A stretch of 64,000 bases of DNA from Gammaproteobacteria bacterium RIFCSPHIGHO2_02_FULL_42_43. Lineage in GTDB: Bacteria > Pseudomonadota > Gammaproteobacteria > Coxiellales > Coxiellaceae. The notes under the pieces are model-generated. The model saw only the letters and a list, made by a program, of their open reading frames with translations. It was not told the DNA's origin and did not search any database. The translations under genes were made by a program, and so were the position numbers. The DNA is taken from the NCBI GenBank assembly GCA_001801425.1, contig MGXR01000006.1, forward strand, positions 248,001 to 312,000, read 5' to 3'. Shown here piece by piece: positions 30,102 to 41,141 of the stretch (positions are counted from its first letter, which is position 1; every line of letters starts with the position of its first letter).

Positions 30102-31001
30102 TTAATTTCCAGCATACACCCTATGATTTTTAAAGATTAATTTAATTTCATTGACTATATGTTCAAGTAATACTTGTCTTGCCAATGAAACCCTCCAAAA
30201 TAATCCTATTGATCGAATTGGTTTTTGCGCACTAAAAGGAATATATGAAATTGTTGTGCTTTTAGTGCATGCTAATTTCGGCATTAGTGTAATTCCAACA
30301 CCCGCTGCGACCATGTGTCTCAATGTTTCCAAACTGGTTGCACGAAAATTTCGATTTTCATGCATTTTTATTTGATTACAAATGGCGAGCGCTTGATCGC
30401 GCATACAATGCCCCTCGTCCAGCAATAATAATTCCTCATTTTTCAGATCTTTTTGACTGACAGATTTTAAGTTTGCGAGTGGATGTTTTTTGGGTGTTGC
30501 CAACAAAAATTCTTCATCAAATAATAAAGCACTTTTAAAGTTCTTCTCAAACACTGGAAAAGCTAAAAAAGCGGCATCTAATTGCCCTTTTCGTAACTGT
30601 TCAATAAGAGCAGCTGTTTTTTCCTCTATCAAATAAAACGATAATTTTGGATAAATTTTTGATAATTTGGGAATAATCACCGGTAGTAGATACGGTGCTA
30701 ATGTTGGAAAAATTCCAATTCTAATTTTGCCACTGAAAGTATCCTTGGAAGACTTTGCAAGGTCTTTTATGTCTTTTGTTAAATCCAATATCTGTCTTGC
30801 GCGCTCTGTGATCATCATGCCATGATCAGTCAGCAAAGCTGATTTACTGGTCCTCTCTATTAATTGCACACCCAAATCTTCCTCTAGCTTTTTAATTTGC
30901 ATGCTGAGTGCTGGCTGACTTACAAAACAAGCATCCGCTGCTTTTCCAAAATGTCCTAAATCGGCAACGTTGAGTAAATACTCTAAATCTCGAATGTTCA
31001 T
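30102..31001 (-). CDS. oxyR: LysR-family redox regulator OxyR
   Basis: N-term MNIRDLEYLLNVADLGHFGKAADACFVSQPALSMQIKKLEEDLG; LLDEGHCMRDQALAIC retains the two redox cysteines with OxyR spacing. Confidence 0.92.
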   Translation of the reverse strand: MNIRDLEYLLNVADLGHFGKAADACFVSQPALSMQIKKLEEDLGVQLIERTSKSALLTDHGMMITERARQILDLTKDIKDLAKSSKDTFSGKIRIGIFPTLAPYLLPVIIPKLSKIYPKLSFYLIEEKTAALIEQLRKGQLDAAFLAFPVFEKNFKSALLFDEEFLLATPKKHPLANLKSVSQKDLKNEELLLLDEGHCMRDQALAICNQIKMHENRNFRATSLETLRHMVAAGVGITLMPKLACTKSTTISYIPFSAQKPIRSIGLFWRVSLARQVLLEHIVNEIKLIFKNHRVYAGN

Positions 31002-31014
31002 CTGTACAAATCCA

Positions 31015-31044
31015 ATAAGTAAAACTTATCGATATAATAATATC
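31015..31044. promoter_or_regulatory. Candidate LysR-type operator upstream of oxyR
   Basis: ATAAG-N5-CTTAT (31015-31029) and GATAT-aata-ATATC (31031-31044). Confidence 0.45.
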
Positions 31045-31252
31045 AATCGATTTCATTGTCACTGTATTTTTAGATAATCTGGCTTTGTATTTTATTAACA
31101 GGAGAAAATCGATGTTAAAAATAGATGATTTATTTTCAGTATAGTTTAAAAGGTGTTGTTTCAAAAAATATGAAAGAGGGGTTTATTGATGTAAATCATA
31201 AAACACAAAATAAATGGATATTAGTTGAATATATTATTTTGGAGTAAAGCAC

Positions 31253-32335
31253 GTGAAATATCTATCATTTCCAGTATTACAGAAAATAAAGAGACAACAG
31301 GAATCCGATGTGGTCACTATACAAGTAGCGGCCATAGAAGACAGCGAAAACATACAATTTGTTGTTCCTGACTTGCAACATGAATTTTCATTATCTTGTA
31401 CGCTATCAAACGATGAAAAAATTGATGCTATCCGAAAAGAAATACAAACTGTATTAGCGAAAAATTCTAATCGATTAAATTTAAATGCTATCAGTGAACC
31501 AGCCGCTTGGACACTGCGCGATAATAACGAATTTAATAGACAATGGATATCAGACAGGCTGTCAACAAATGGCGTGATTGTCGCATTCGATTCGAAGAAT
31601 GCTGGCCAATACAACAAAACAGTCATCACATTTGCCTTCCTTTATATCTGTTATGTAAGCGCATCGATGTACTTCGATTTTCTTATTACGGATGTAAATT
31701 TACCAAAAATGTCGTCAAAAGCAAATGTTGCGATGGCTTCTATCAGTGTAACTAACGACAACTTACAAGAAATTTTAATGTTTTTTATTTCGCAAACCCC
31801 ACAGTATGTGAATGCGATGCTAAAAAAAGTTTGGCGTTTTTTTTATCAGAATAAAGATGGATATCAATTATCTGAAGATTTTGAAAATGTTACTTTCTGT
31901 CAACAAACAAAACAAGTCTTAGTAACTCACCCATTCAGAACACTGACAGTTGGATCAATTTCCAGTGCGATCGTTTTATTAACTTTATTTGGTATGGGTG
32001 TAAGTAATATTGCGGGTTATCGAATGAACGCTGGATTCATAAAACAAGCACATGATGAAGGTTTAACCACGACAAATTTAAATTCTCTTATTGACGTCTA
32101 TAAAGTTGTCTTTTTTACAGGCGCTGCATTTTATTTATTTTTTCAATTGGAGCAATTTGCTTTGGCGTTTAGAGGCGCGTCTTGGATGTTTAATGCTGTT
32201 CGCGATACTTGCTGTTCTAGACACACTCTATTTTCTGAGAGTGCAGCATCTACTCGACGAGAATCACAAGATGATTTACTACGGGCCAATCCGAGAGATG
32301 AAAACAATATGTTTCATGATGGCACAAACAATTAA
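31253..32335 (+). CDS. Hypothetical protein with about three TM segments
   Basis: 360-aa ORF; hydrophobic stretches TVITFAFLYICYVSASMYF, LTVGSISSAIVLLTLFGMGV, VVFFTGAAFYLFFQL; no family recognised. Confidence 0.65.
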   Translation: MKYLSFPVLQKIKRQQESDVVTIQVAAIEDSENIQFVVPDLQHEFSLSCTLSNDEKIDAIRKEIQTVLAKNSNRLNLNAISEPAAWTLRDNNEFNRQWISDRLSTNGVIVAFDSKNAGQYNKTVITFAFLYICYVSASMYFDFLITDVNLPKMSSKANVAMASISVTNDNLQEILMFFISQTPQYVNAMLKKVWRFFYQNKDGYQLSEDFENVTFCQQTKQVLVTHPFRTLTVGSISSAIVLLTLFGMGVSNIAGYRMNAGFIKQAHDEGLTTTNLNSLIDVYKVVFFTGAAFYLFFQLEQFALAFRGASWMFNAVRDTCCSRHTLFSESAASTRRESQDDLLRANPRDENNMFHDGTNN

Positions 32336-32355
32336 GTGTAAATTAGGAGAAAATA

Positions 32356-32970
32356 ATGAGATGGCAACACATGCCGGATTCAAATCCCAACAATGGTTAT
32401 TGCTTAGTATCTGGGTCTTACCAAACAAGAAACTCAGGAGAGATGATATGCATAACTGATTTTGTTATTGATGAAACATCCGGATTTGGCGCATGCGATA
32501 CCATTCCTTGGCAAAATGGTTGCAGAAATTTAAATCTGGGCGAAAGTAAACGTTGGGGAACCATTGCTTATTTAAAAGCGCAATATGGTGTAGAAAACTT
32601 GGTTTATAATCCGTATGAGTGCACACAAATTGAAAATGAAAAAACAATCACTGAAATAAATAAACACCCTGTAGATACGGTAACTTCTTTTAGTGTATTG
32701 AATGTGATTGAAACAGAAACGGAGCGTGCTGAGCATATTCAATTAGCCTATGTCGCACTAAGACAAAATGGCACTGCTTTTTTTAAAATTTTCCGCAGAA
32801 ATAACGATAGAAAACCTATTGCTGGAGAAACAGAAGAGGGAAAATGGTATCAAGCAAATAGGCCTGCAGTTGATTTTTTGTCAGAAGTGCAAACAATTTT
32901 TGGCAATAAAAATGCATGGGTTGCACCTGATGATATTGGAAATACCATTGTGGCGAAAAAAATTAATTAA
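32356..32970 (+). CDS. Putative SAM-dependent methyltransferase-like protein
   Basis: 204 aa; VDTVTSFSVLNVIETETERAEHIQLAYVALRQNGTAFFKIF resembles class I MTase motifs IV-V. Confidence 0.5.
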   Translation: MRWQHMPDSNPNNGYCLVSGSYQTRNSGEMICITDFVIDETSGFGACDTIPWQNGCRNLNLGESKRWGTIAYLKAQYGVENLVYNPYECTQIENEKTITEINKHPVDTVTSFSVLNVIETETERAEHIQLAYVALRQNGTAFFKIFRRNNDRKPIAGETEEGKWYQANRPAVDFLSEVQTIFGNKNAWVAPDDIGNTIVAKKIN

Positions 32971-33253
32971 TTAAGAAGTGATGGCCACCACAGGTTCTAA
33001 ACGTGCTAATTTAAGGTGAAATCAGTTTCCAATTTCATTATGATTGTTTCGTTAAAAAATAATCAGGAAAAAGGAAACTGAAGCATGGATTCTAAAATGC
33101 GTGGCACACCATACCGCTTATTTTTGTAGTATGGCTTGAATGGTTGTGTGTTCAATCACCTTGAAATTCAAGCAAAAATAGTCCAAAATGACCCTAAATT
33201 TTTGACATTTTTCAATAAAAAGTATTTTGCTTTTTAAGCAACTGCGCTCTTTT

Positions 33254-34621
33254 ATGACGATTATCAAAACAAAACTGATCTTCACCTGCTCGCATTGCGA
33301 CGCACAATACAACAAATGGCAGGGGCAATGTTTGGAGTGTGGAAAATGGAATACGATCGCCGAAGAAATGACACTTGCAAATCCAAAATCAGAGAATCCC
33401 AGAATGGCAGGTTTTTCGGGTGTTTTATCGGAAATTACACCAATTGCCAATGTAAAAATCGAAACGCAGGCGCGGATTAAAACGGGCTTGGATGAATTTG
33501 ATTTGATTTTAGGTGGTGGATTAGTTTCTGATTCCGCGGTTTTGATTGGTGGCGATCCGGGCGTTGGAAAATCCACTATTTTATTGCAGATTTTATCATA
33601 TATTTCAAAAACACATCGCCCACTTTATGTGACCGGCGAAGAATCGTTGCAGCAATTAGCACTGCGCGCAAAAAGATTGGGATTACCTCAAGATAATTTA
33701 TCATTGCTCGCAGAAACCAACGTTGAAAAAATTATCATCAGTGCTGAAAAATTTCAGCCGAAAATCATGGTAATCGATTCGATTCAAACGATTTATACCG
33801 ATTTAATTCCATCAGCGCCGGGCGGTGTGTCACAAGTGCGAGAAAGTGCTGCAAAACTCGTGATGTATGCCAAACAAAAAGGCATTGCATTATTTATTGT
33901 GGGGCATGTAACGAAAGATGGTATGATTGCGGGACCACGTGTGTTGGAGCACATGGTTGATGCGGTTTTATATTTTGAAGGGCAAAGTGATTCCCGTTTT
34001 CGTGTGATACGTGCTGTAAAAAATCGTTTTGGCGCGGTCAATGAAATCGGTATTTTTGCGATGATGGATAATGGATTGAAACCGGTGTCTAATCCTTCGG
34101 CAATTTTTTTATCGGCGCATCAAGCGGCAACACCGGGTAGTGTGATTACGGTTACTTGGGAAGGCAGTCGACCATTGTTGGTGGAAGTACAAGCGCTTGT
34201 TGATGAAAGTCATCTGGCAAATCCGCGGCGCGTGACAGTCGGCTTAGATCACAATCGCTTGTCGATGTTGTTGGCAGTTTTGCATCGTCATGCGGGCATT
34301 ATTTCTTATAATCAAGATGTGTTTGTGAATGTGGTCGGTGGTTTGCGTGTGATGGAAACAGCGGCGGATTTAGCGCAAGTGCTAGCAGTGATTTCTAGCT
34401 TGAAAAATAAAAACATACCGTCTGATTTAATTGTATTTGGTGAAGTGGGGTTGTCCGGCGAAATTCGTCCCGTGGTCAATGGGCAAGAACGCATACGAGA
34501 AGCGGCAAAACATGGTTTTAAAAAAGCCATTATTCCCAAAAGCAATGCGCCAAAAAACGCCATTACCGGGATTGAAATTGTCGCCGTTGAACGCTTGCAG
34601 CAGGCGTTGCAGTGCCTTTAA
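33254..34621 (+). CDS. radA: DNA repair protein RadA
   Basis: [23 protein letters not shown] zinc finger; [14 protein letters not shown] Walker [14 protein letters not shown]. Confidence 0.97.
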   Translation: MTIIKTKLIFTCSHCDAQYNKWQGQCLECGKWNTIAEEMTLANPKSENPRMAGFSGVLSEITPIANVKIETQARIKTGLDEFDLILGGGLVSDSAVLIGGDPGVGKSTILLQILSYISKTHRPLYVTGEESLQQLALRAKRLGLPQDNLSLLAETNVEKIIISAEKFQPKIMVIDSIQTIYTDLIPSAPGGVSQVRESAAKLVMYAKQKGIALFIVGHVTKDGMIAGPRVLEHMVDAVLYFEGQSDSRFRVIRAVKNRFGAVNEIGIFAMMDNGLKPVSNPSAIFLSAHQAATPGSVITVTWEGSRPLLVEVQALVDESHLANPRRVTVGLDHNRLSMLLAVLHRHAGIISYNQDVFVNVVGGLRVMETAADLAQVLAVISSLKNKNIPSDLIVFGEVGLSGEIRPVVNGQERIREAAKHGFKKAIIPKSNAPKNAITGIEIVAVERLQQALQCL

Positions 34622-34698
34622 AAAGCGTGCTAGTTTCTGCTGGTGCCCGTGAACATTATCGGTTACACTGCGATCAATTGATTTTTCAGGGGAATACC

Positions 34699-35955
34699 AT
34701 GGTTTCTGACCTTGAACTGTGGCGAGCGATTGCTGACGAAGCGAAGCGCCAAGAAGATCATATCGAGCTGATTGCCTCTGAAAATTATGCAAGCCTTGAT
34801 GTCATGAAAGCCCAAGGTTCTGTACTCACCAACAAGTACGCCGAAGGATATCCCGGCAAACGATATTACGGTGGCTGCGAATATGTTGATGTCGTCGAAA
34901 ATTTAGCGATTACACGTGCAAAAAAATTATTTCAAGCAGATTATGCGAACGTACAGCCGCATTCCGGCTCGCAAGCGAATCAAGCGGCGTATTTGGCATT
35001 ACTGCAACCCGGTGAAAAAATACTGGGAATGGATTTGAGTCATGGTGGCCATTTAACGCATGGCGCAAAAGCGAGTTTCTCCGGGAAAATTTATCAAGCG
35101 TTTCATTACGGCGTGAATGCCGATGGCTTTATTGATTATGATCAAGTGCGTGATTTAGCGCGACAACATCAACCGACAGTATTGGTTGGTGGATTTTCGG
35201 CATACTCGCGCGCGATTGATTGGGCAATTTTTCGTGAGATTGCAGATGAAGTGCGTGCGTCTTTAATGGTAGATATGGCGCATGTAGCAGGATTAGTGGC
35301 GGTGGGATTGTATCCATCACCGGTGAATATTGCGGATGTCACGACATCTACGACGCACAAAACATTGCGCGGTCCGCGCGGTGGACTGATTTTGGCAAAA
35401 GCGAATCCCGAGTTAGAAAAAAAATTAAATTCCGCTGTTTTTCCTGGGGCACAAGGTGGTCCGCTCATGCATGTCATTGCTGCAAAGGCCGTTGCATTGT
35501 CAGAAGCATTGAAACCTGAATTTAAAATTTATCAGCAGCAGGTGTTGGATAATGCGCGCACGATGGCAGCAACATTGCAGAACAGGGGTTACCACATTGT
35601 GTCGGGCGGCACAGACAATCATTTATTTTTGTTAAGCTTGTTGGGACGTGACGTTACCGGAAAAGATGCGGAAATTCGCTTGGGACAAGCGAATATTACG
35701 TTAAATAAAAATACGGTGCCAGGTGAAACACGTTCTCCGTTTATCACGAGTGGATTGCGTATCGGCACGCCTGCGATGACAACGCGTGGCTTTGGCGCGA
35801 CGGAGTCGAAACAAGTAGCAGAGTGGATCGCGGATATTTTGGATGATATGAGTAATCAAGATTTACTTGCTCGAGTGAAAAAAGAAGTGGTGGCGTTGTG
35901 CCGAAGATTTCCGGTATATGTAAATAAGAACATAGACACGAGCGGTAGCGAGTAA
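34699..35955 (+). CDS. glyA: Serine hydroxymethyltransferase
   Basis: [42 protein letters not shown]; start ATG 34699; C-terminus encoded by a repeat. Confidence 0.97.
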   Translation: MVSDLELWRAIADEAKRQEDHIELIASENYASLDVMKAQGSVLTNKYAEGYPGKRYYGGCEYVDVVENLAITRAKKLFQADYANVQPHSGSQANQAAYLALLQPGEKILGMDLSHGGHLTHGAKASFSGKIYQAFHYGVNADGFIDYDQVRDLARQHQPTVLVGGFSAYSRAIDWAIFREIADEVRASLMVDMAHVAGLVAVGLYPSPVNIADVTTSTTHKTLRGPRGGLILAKANPELEKKLNSAVFPGAQGGPLMHVIAAKAVALSEALKPEFKIYQQQVLDNARTMAATLQNRGYHIVSGGTDNHLFLLSLLGRDVTGKDAEIRLGQANITLNKNTVPGETRSPFITSGLRIGTPAMTTRGFGATESKQVAEWIADILDDMSNQDLLARVKKEVVALCRRFPVYVNKNIDTSGSE

Positions 35956-35994
35956 ATCAATCAGGACACAGACACGAGCGGTAGCGAGTGAATC
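35930..35994. repeat. Two copies of family-2 repeat CAGACACGAGCGGTAGCGAGTGAATC
   Basis: CATAGACACGAGCGGTAGCGAGTAAATC and CAGACACGAGCGGTAGCGAGTGAATC. Confidence 0.9.
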
Positions 35995-36013
35995 CGACAT
36001 AAGAGGTGAGAAT

Positions 36014-36463
36014 ATGCACTGCCCATTTTGCGGCGCTGACGATACTAAAGTGGTGGATTCTCGATTAACCGAAGACGGCACGCAAGTGCGTCGTCGTCGA
36101 GAATGTATTTCTTGCGATGAACGTATCACGACATTTGAAACAGCGGAGTTATCTTTGCCGCGCGTGATCAAACGCGATGGCGAACGCTGTGCATTCGACC
36201 TTGAAAAATTACGCGGCGGTATGTTGCGTGCGTTAGAAAAACGGCCTGTGAATATCGCGGAAATTGATGCGGCGATTAATCGCGTTTTAAAAAAAATTCG
36301 TTCGTCAGGCGAGCGCGAAATGCCATCGAAAAAAATTGGAGAATGGGTGATGCAAGAATTGCGTGAATTAGATCAAGTAGCTTATGTGCGATTCGCATCG
36401 GTGTATCGTAGTTTTCAGGATATCAATGCATTTCATGAAGAAATTCAGAGATTACGCGAATGA
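36014..36463 (+). CDS. nrdR: Transcriptional repressor NrdR
   Basis: [42 protein letters not shown]. Confidence 0.98.
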   Translation: MHCPFCGADDTKVVDSRLTEDGTQVRRRRECISCDERITTFETAELSLPRVIKRDGERCAFDLEKLRGGMLRALEKRPVNIAEIDAAINRVLKKIRSSGEREMPSKKIGEWVMQELRELDQVAYVRFASVYRSFQDINAFHEEIQRLRE

Positions 36464-36888
36464 GTAAACCATCGAGTAAGCGTCATCTCGCGCGTGCGTT
36501 GGCGCTGCAAGCATTATATCAATGGCATTTTGTACCGGACAATCCAGAAGAATGGATTTCAGAATTTATGGCGGAGCACGTACCGGAGCCAAAAGCGATT
36601 GATTTACTGTATTTTCAACAGCTCGTGAAAGGTGTAGCACTTAATCAAGAAGCGATCGATGAAAAAATGAAGCTGCATTTGGATCGTGCAATTGCGTCGT
36701 TAAATCCTGTAGAATTAGCTGCGTTGCGCCTGGGTTGTTTTGAATTGTTGTATTGCCCTGATGTGCCGCCCGCGGTTGTCATCAACGAAGCGATTGAGCT
36801 TGCTAAAGCATTTGGCGCGACGGATGGTTACAAATATGTGAATGCAGTGTTGAATGCAGTTGGTAAAAATTTACTAAAAAAGGAATGA
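36460..36888 (+). CDS. nusB: Transcription antitermination factor NusB
   Basis: [44 protein letters not shown]. Confidence 0.95.
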   Translation: MSKPSSKRHLARALALQALYQWHFVPDNPEEWISEFMAEHVPEPKAIDLLYFQQLVKGVALNQEAIDEKMKLHLDRAIASLNPVELAALRLGCFELLYCPDVPPAVVINEAIELAKAFGATDGYKYVNAVLNAVGKNLLKKE

Positions 36889-36889
36889 C

Positions 36890-37153
36890 ATGTATCCAGA
36901 TACCGATACAGCAGAATTAATAAATTATTTGTATGCACTGCGAGACAATCAAACACCAGAATGCAATCAGTTAAAATTTCTGATATCACGTTACATCGCT
37001 GAGATAAATCATGAATCCTGGATGACTTCCATGGTGCGTGTTCGCTTGTTTAATGTTTCTTGCGAGCAGGTGATGAAGCAATTCAAGCGTGATCAGAGGA
37101 AATATGATTTTTGTGAAGAGGAGGTGGTTCTGAGCTCATGGTTCGGTGAATAA
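36890..37153 (+). CDS. Small hypothetical protein (87 aa)
   Basis: ORF immediately after nusB; 3' overlap with tolR; no family recognised. Confidence 0.45.
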   Translation: MYPDTDTAELINYLYALRDNQTPECNQLKFLISRYIAEINHESWMTSMVRVRLFNVSCEQVMKQFKRDQRKYDFCEEEVVLSSWFGE

Positions 37154-37567
37154 CCCAACGCCTTCCGCGCCAGCTTTTTGCAAAAGCACCATGGCTTTCA
37201 TCACTTGCCCGTAATTGGCAAAGCGATCGCCTTTGACGTAGATGTCGCGATGTTCGTTGGCTTTTTTAGCAGTATCTAATTGCGCTGACACATCCGACAT
37301 TAATTCTTGCGGTGCGATAGATTGATCGGGCGATTTAGCGGTATTTAAAAACAAATCACCTTTGGCGTCGACACTCACAATAATAGGCATTTCTTTTTTC
37401 GGCAGCAATGCTTTTGCTTCGGCTTTCGGCAATTGGACATGCACGCCTTGCGTTAAAAGCGGGGCGGTAATCATAAAAATCACGAGCAGTACCAGCATCA
37501 CATCGATGTAAGGCACCACATTAATTTCTGATAATGGGCGGCGACGAATGCGAAATCTGGGTCGCAT
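37136..37567 (-). CDS. tolR: Tol-Pal system protein TolR (ExbD family)
   Basis: RRRPLSEINVVPYIDVMLVLLVIFMITAPLLTQGVHVQLPKA; start at 37567. Confidence 0.93.
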   Translation of the reverse strand: MRPRFRIRRRPLSEINVVPYIDVMLVLLVIFMITAPLLTQGVHVQLPKAEAKALLPKKEMPIIVSVDAKGDLFLNTAKSPDQSIAPQELMSDVSAQLDTAKKANEHRDIYVKGDRFANYGQVMKAMVLLQKAGAEGVGLFTEP

Positions 37568-37568
37568 G

Positions 37569-38252
37569 TTACACCTGCTTATGGAAAATGGTGGAAAGTT
37601 CCGCAGAAAAGGTTTCGTAATAATTTTGCAAGCGTGCGACTTGTTGATTAAAACGATTGTATGCGATGACCGCAGGGATTGCTGCGAACAAACCAATCGC
37701 TGTTGCAATCAAGGCCTCTGAAATACCGGGTGCGACCATGCCGATCGAGGCCTGTTGCACATGTCCGAGCGCTTGGAATGCCGTCATGATTCCCCAGACT
37801 GTGCCGAACAATCCCACGTAGGGGCTGACAGAACCAATTGTCGCGAGTAATGACAATGGTTTTTCTAGCTCATCAATAATTTTGCTTTCGGCGATTTGCA
37901 TGGCACGTTCGCTGCTGGATAAAATCTCGTCGCGAGAATGTTTGCCGCTGCTTTGAAATTGCGAAAAAGCGTTAAAACCCGATTTGAATATTTTGATTAA
38001 CCCATTTTGGCTATCGGCTTCTTCGGTATTTTGGAGTAGATTTGCAAGAGATGCCCCGGACCAAAATTCTTTTTCAAAGGCTTTGGCCTCTTTCCACTGT
38101 TTTTTGTAAAAGCGCATGCGCTCGATAATCATGGTCCACGAAGCGATGGAGGCGACAAACAAAATTAAAATCACACATTTAACCACGAAACCGGCATTGA
38201 TGATGTAACTCCATAATGTGCTGTCGACGGTCATATTTTCCTCGCAATTCAT
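37569..38252 (-). CDS. tolQ: Tol-Pal system protein TolQ (ExbB family)
   Basis: LATIGSVSPYVGLFGTVWGIMTAFQ...APGISEALIATAIGLFAAIPAVIAYNRF. Confidence 0.95.
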   Translation of the reverse strand: MNCEENMTVDSTLWSYIINAGFVVKCVILILFVASIASWTMIIERMRFYKKQWKEAKAFEKEFWSGASLANLLQNTEEADSQNGLIKIFKSGFNAFSQFQSSGKHSRDEILSSSERAMQIAESKIIDELEKPLSLLATIGSVSPYVGLFGTVWGIMTAFQALGHVQQASIGMVAPGISEALIATAIGLFAAIPAVIAYNRFNQQVARLQNYYETFSAELSTIFHKQV

Positions 38253-38315
38253 TTTCTCTTAATATTTGCATTTTATACTAGCGCTACCCTTTAACGCCAC
38301 TGTTTTACGAGTAAG

Positions 38316-38534
38316 GTATACTTCTCGGACTTCAAGATGCGAACTCCCGGTTTTGATAAATCGAGCGGTATGAGTCTGGTTTTAAGCGCCCAGATTGCGA
38401 GCAATTGAAACGTTTCGATTGAGAAAATGCGATGGAATGCTTACTGCATTTCGAGCGTTTTTGATTGAGAAACGTTTCAAGTGCGATGCAAGATGGGATG
38501 CTTAAATTCGCGTCTTGAAGTCTGAGAGGTATAT
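38316..38534. mobile_element. MITE-like element with 28-bp imperfect terminal inverted repeats abutting ORF 38537
   Basis: GTATACTTCTCGGACTTCAAGATGCGAA / reverse complement of TTCGCGTCTTGAAGTCTGAGAGGTATAT (24/28 identical); internal duplicated GAAACGTTTC palindromes. Confidence 0.75.
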
Positions 38535-38536
38535 AT

Positions 38537-40141
38537 ATGCGTACTGGCCGTGACCGCAATGCACTGTATCCCGATACAAAAGCAATACATGCGCAAGCAA
38601 TACTGGCAGGGCATTTTCCAATCACTAGGAAATTATTAGAGGATAATCTGAATGTAGTGCAAATTAATCGTGAATTTTGGAATACCCTCTCAAATTTTTT
38701 GTATTTATTGCCAATGAATATGACAGTTTCGACAGAATTTGATCTGTGGTTTTCCACGGTGGTTCTGCAGACGATAACTCAAGAGGAACCTTCATTACTG
38801 CAATCAATTAATCATTTATCTAAAATTTACATCACCTATTTCCCCGGTTTCCCCGATCATGGTTACAACACGTTGTTGATGCAAGTGATGCAAGCCCCCG
38901 TTTTTTTGTCGACCATACTGTTACAACTTGAAAAAGTTTATCTTTTGGGGGAATCCAGAATCGAAGAGAGCTTAGTTATTCTGGCCGCTTTTTTTCAACC
39001 ACCGATATCTACAACACTTTACTGGATGAATAAAAATATTGATCAGTTATCGATTGTTTCCGAGCGAGCAGATGAACGTAATCTTATAGCGCATGCAATT
39101 AAGGATGTGTTAGAAAACATGCAAGAAGATCAATTAGCAAAAATAGATTTGATTGCTCAAGCAATATTTGCAACACTATTGAAATTTCCGTATTTTGGAA
39201 TTACAAAGGAACAACATGATTTTTGGAATTTACATACAGAAACAGTGCTGCTTATTTCAAAATTTATTGCGTCACCATATCAATTAGCATCACTCTCAAG
39301 CGACAATCAAAAATTTATTATTCTGAATGCTGAAAACGATCATCGTTTTAAATTTTTGCTGCTATACATCGTGCAGCATGCTCATTCAGATACGCTTAAC
39401 GTAATATTTTCTGGCATGGTGCAAAAATTATGGCTGTTGATGTTGGGGTTGGATAAAATTGGAGAATTGCGCGCAATCAATAATTATACTTGTCACATGA
39501 AGTCAAGGCCCGTGCTAAATGCGCTTGCAGCTGCTTTGCGCGAAAAGAAAGATGCTGAAGCAGTGACTGATTATTTTGATTCGCTTCTGTTGAAAATAAA
39601 TAATCTTGAATTTCTTCATTTTTCTGAATCAATTCGACAAAAATTATTGGACAAAGAAAAATATCGCAATGTATCAAAACTCATTATCAAGCACATTTCT
39701 TTGCAAGTATTTTCAGAATTTCCTGAGACCTTTCAACATCAATTACTGGATTGCAATGAGTTGCAATTAAAATTTTCTTTATCATTTTATTTACAGTATC
39801 AAAAAAATTATCCGAATTTTATTGAGAATAGAAGGCTGTTTCTGAAAGTATTGTCATCGAATGACGAGAATATTAGAGAACCCATCCTTAGAGCATATTC
39901 TTTCTATGAAAACGATGATAAAAATCTCAGATATTTTTTAAATGTCATAGTTCGGAGTATTTCCGATCTTGCTGCGGTTAACATAGAAATTAACAATACA
40001 TTAATGCACGCAGTATTGGTGAGCGTTAGTGATGTATTGGGAATTTTTTCTCAAAGAACTCCTTCGCCTATCGACGCGGGATTATTTCAGTTGAAATCGG
40101 ATGAGTGTGCACAATCATCACCATCACCATCATCCAACTGA
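38537..40141 (+). CDS. Hypothetical protein (534 aa), helical, inserted between ruvB and tolQ
   Basis: Long ORF, starts 3 nt after the element edge; convergent with ruvB (12-bp overlap). Confidence 0.7.
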   Translation: MRTGRDRNALYPDTKAIHAQAILAGHFPITRKLLEDNLNVVQINREFWNTLSNFLYLLPMNMTVSTEFDLWFSTVVLQTITQEEPSLLQSINHLSKIYITYFPGFPDHGYNTLLMQVMQAPVFLSTILLQLEKVYLLGESRIEESLVILAAFFQPPISTTLYWMNKNIDQLSIVSERADERNLIAHAIKDVLENMQEDQLAKIDLIAQAIFATLLKFPYFGITKEQHDFWNLHTETVLLISKFIASPYQLASLSSDNQKFIILNAENDHRFKFLLLYIVQHAHSDTLNVIFSGMVQKLWLLMLGLDKIGELRAINNYTCHMKSRPVLNALAAALREKKDAEAVTDYFDSLLLKINNLEFLHFSESIRQKLLDKEKYRNVSKLIIKHISLQVFSEFPETFQHQLLDCNELQLKFSLSFYLQYQKNYPNFIENRRLFLKVLSSNDENIREPILRAYSFYENDDKNLRYFLNVIVRSISDLAAVNIEINNTLMHAVLVSVSDVLGIFSQRTPSPIDAGLFQLKSDECAQSSPSPSSN

Positions 40142-41137
40142 GCTTTGAATGTGTTGATAAGCAAGATCCGTCGCTTGTCTGCCGCGCGCGGTGCGTTTGA
40201 CAAAGCCCGCCTGAATTAAATACGGCTCAATGACATCTTCAATTGTGCTGGTTTCTTCAGCGATGCTCGCTGCGATGCTATCAACGCCTGCAGGTCCGCC
40301 ATTGAAAATTTGAATCAACGCATTTAAATATTTTCTATCCATGATATCAAATCCACGCGTATCGACTTTCAATAAATCTAGCGCGGATTGCGCGACAGCG
40401 TGTGTGACAAAACCGTTGGCGTGAATTTGCGCGTAATCTCGCACGCGTCGCAACAAACGATTCGCGATGCGCGGTGTTCCGCGAGAACGTTCAGCAATTT
40501 CATTGGCACCCGCCGCATCAATATCTACTTGCAAAATACGTGCCGCACGTTTCACAATCGTGGTTAAATCAGTGACGGCGTAAAATTCTAATCGTTGCAC
40601 GATACCAAAACGATCGCGAAGCGGAGATGTGAGCGAGCCTGCGCGTGTTGTGGCACCGACTAACGTAAAACGTGGCAAATCTAATTTGATGGAGCGCGCC
40701 GCAGGACCTTCGCCTATCATGAGATCAAGTTGATAATCTTCCATCGCGGGATATAAAATTTCTTCAATGCTTGGGCTCATGCGATGAATTTCATCGATAA
40801 ACAATACATCATGCGGCTGTAAATTGGTGAGAAGGGCAGCGAGATCCCCCGCTTTTTCCAGTACCGGACCCGCGGTTTGTCTTAATTGCACTCCCATTTC
40901 ATTTGCAATAATATGCGCGAGCGTTGTTTTTCCTAAACCGGGCGGCCCAAAAATTAATACATGATCGAGCGCCTCATTTCTTTTTTTCGCCGCGTTAATA
41001 AATAATTGCATTTGTTCGCAAACAGTCGGCTGACCCACATAGTCTGATAGTTTTTTGGGGCGAATGGAAAGCTCTGCGTTGATTTCGGTATCAGCGATAA
41101 TGTGTGTGTCAACGAGGCGTTCTTCAATGATATCCAT
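40130..41137 (-). CDS. ruvB: Holliday junction helicase RuvB
   Basis: [46 protein letters not shown]. Confidence 0.98.
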   Translation of the reverse strand: MDIIEERLVDTHIIADTEINAELSIRPKKLSDYVGQPTVCEQMQLFINAAKKRNEALDHVLIFGPPGLGKTTLAHIIANEMGVQLRQTAGPVLEKAGDLAALLTNLQPHDVLFIDEIHRMSPSIEEILYPAMEDYQLDLMIGEGPAARSIKLDLPRFTLVGATTRAGSLTSPLRDRFGIVQRLEFYAVTDLTTIVKRAARILQVDIDAAGANEIAERSRGTPRIANRLLRRVRDYAQIHANGFVTHAVAQSALDLLKVDTRGFDIMDRKYLNALIQIFNGGPAGVDSIAASIAEETSTIEDVIEPYLIQAGFVKRTARGRQATDLAYQHIQSSVG

Positions 41138-41141
41138 TTTT

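Noticed and set aside
31111-31143. Tiny ORF ATGTTAAAAATAGATGATTTATTTTCAGTATAG in the oxyR divergent region
   Set aside because: 10 codons, no convincing RBS or conservation evidence; cannot be supported.
37136-37708. TolR with 47-aa N-terminal extension from ORF start 37708
   Set aside because: The extension overlaps tolQ in another frame; TolR homology begins at MRPRFRIRRRPLSEINVVPYIDV (start 37567).
40108-40140. CATCACCATCACCATCATCC at the 3' end of ORF 38537 resembling a His-tag coding sequence
   Set aside because: In the actual ORF frame it encodes SSPSPSSN; the His reading is a different frame, so it is simple-sequence coincidence rather than vector.
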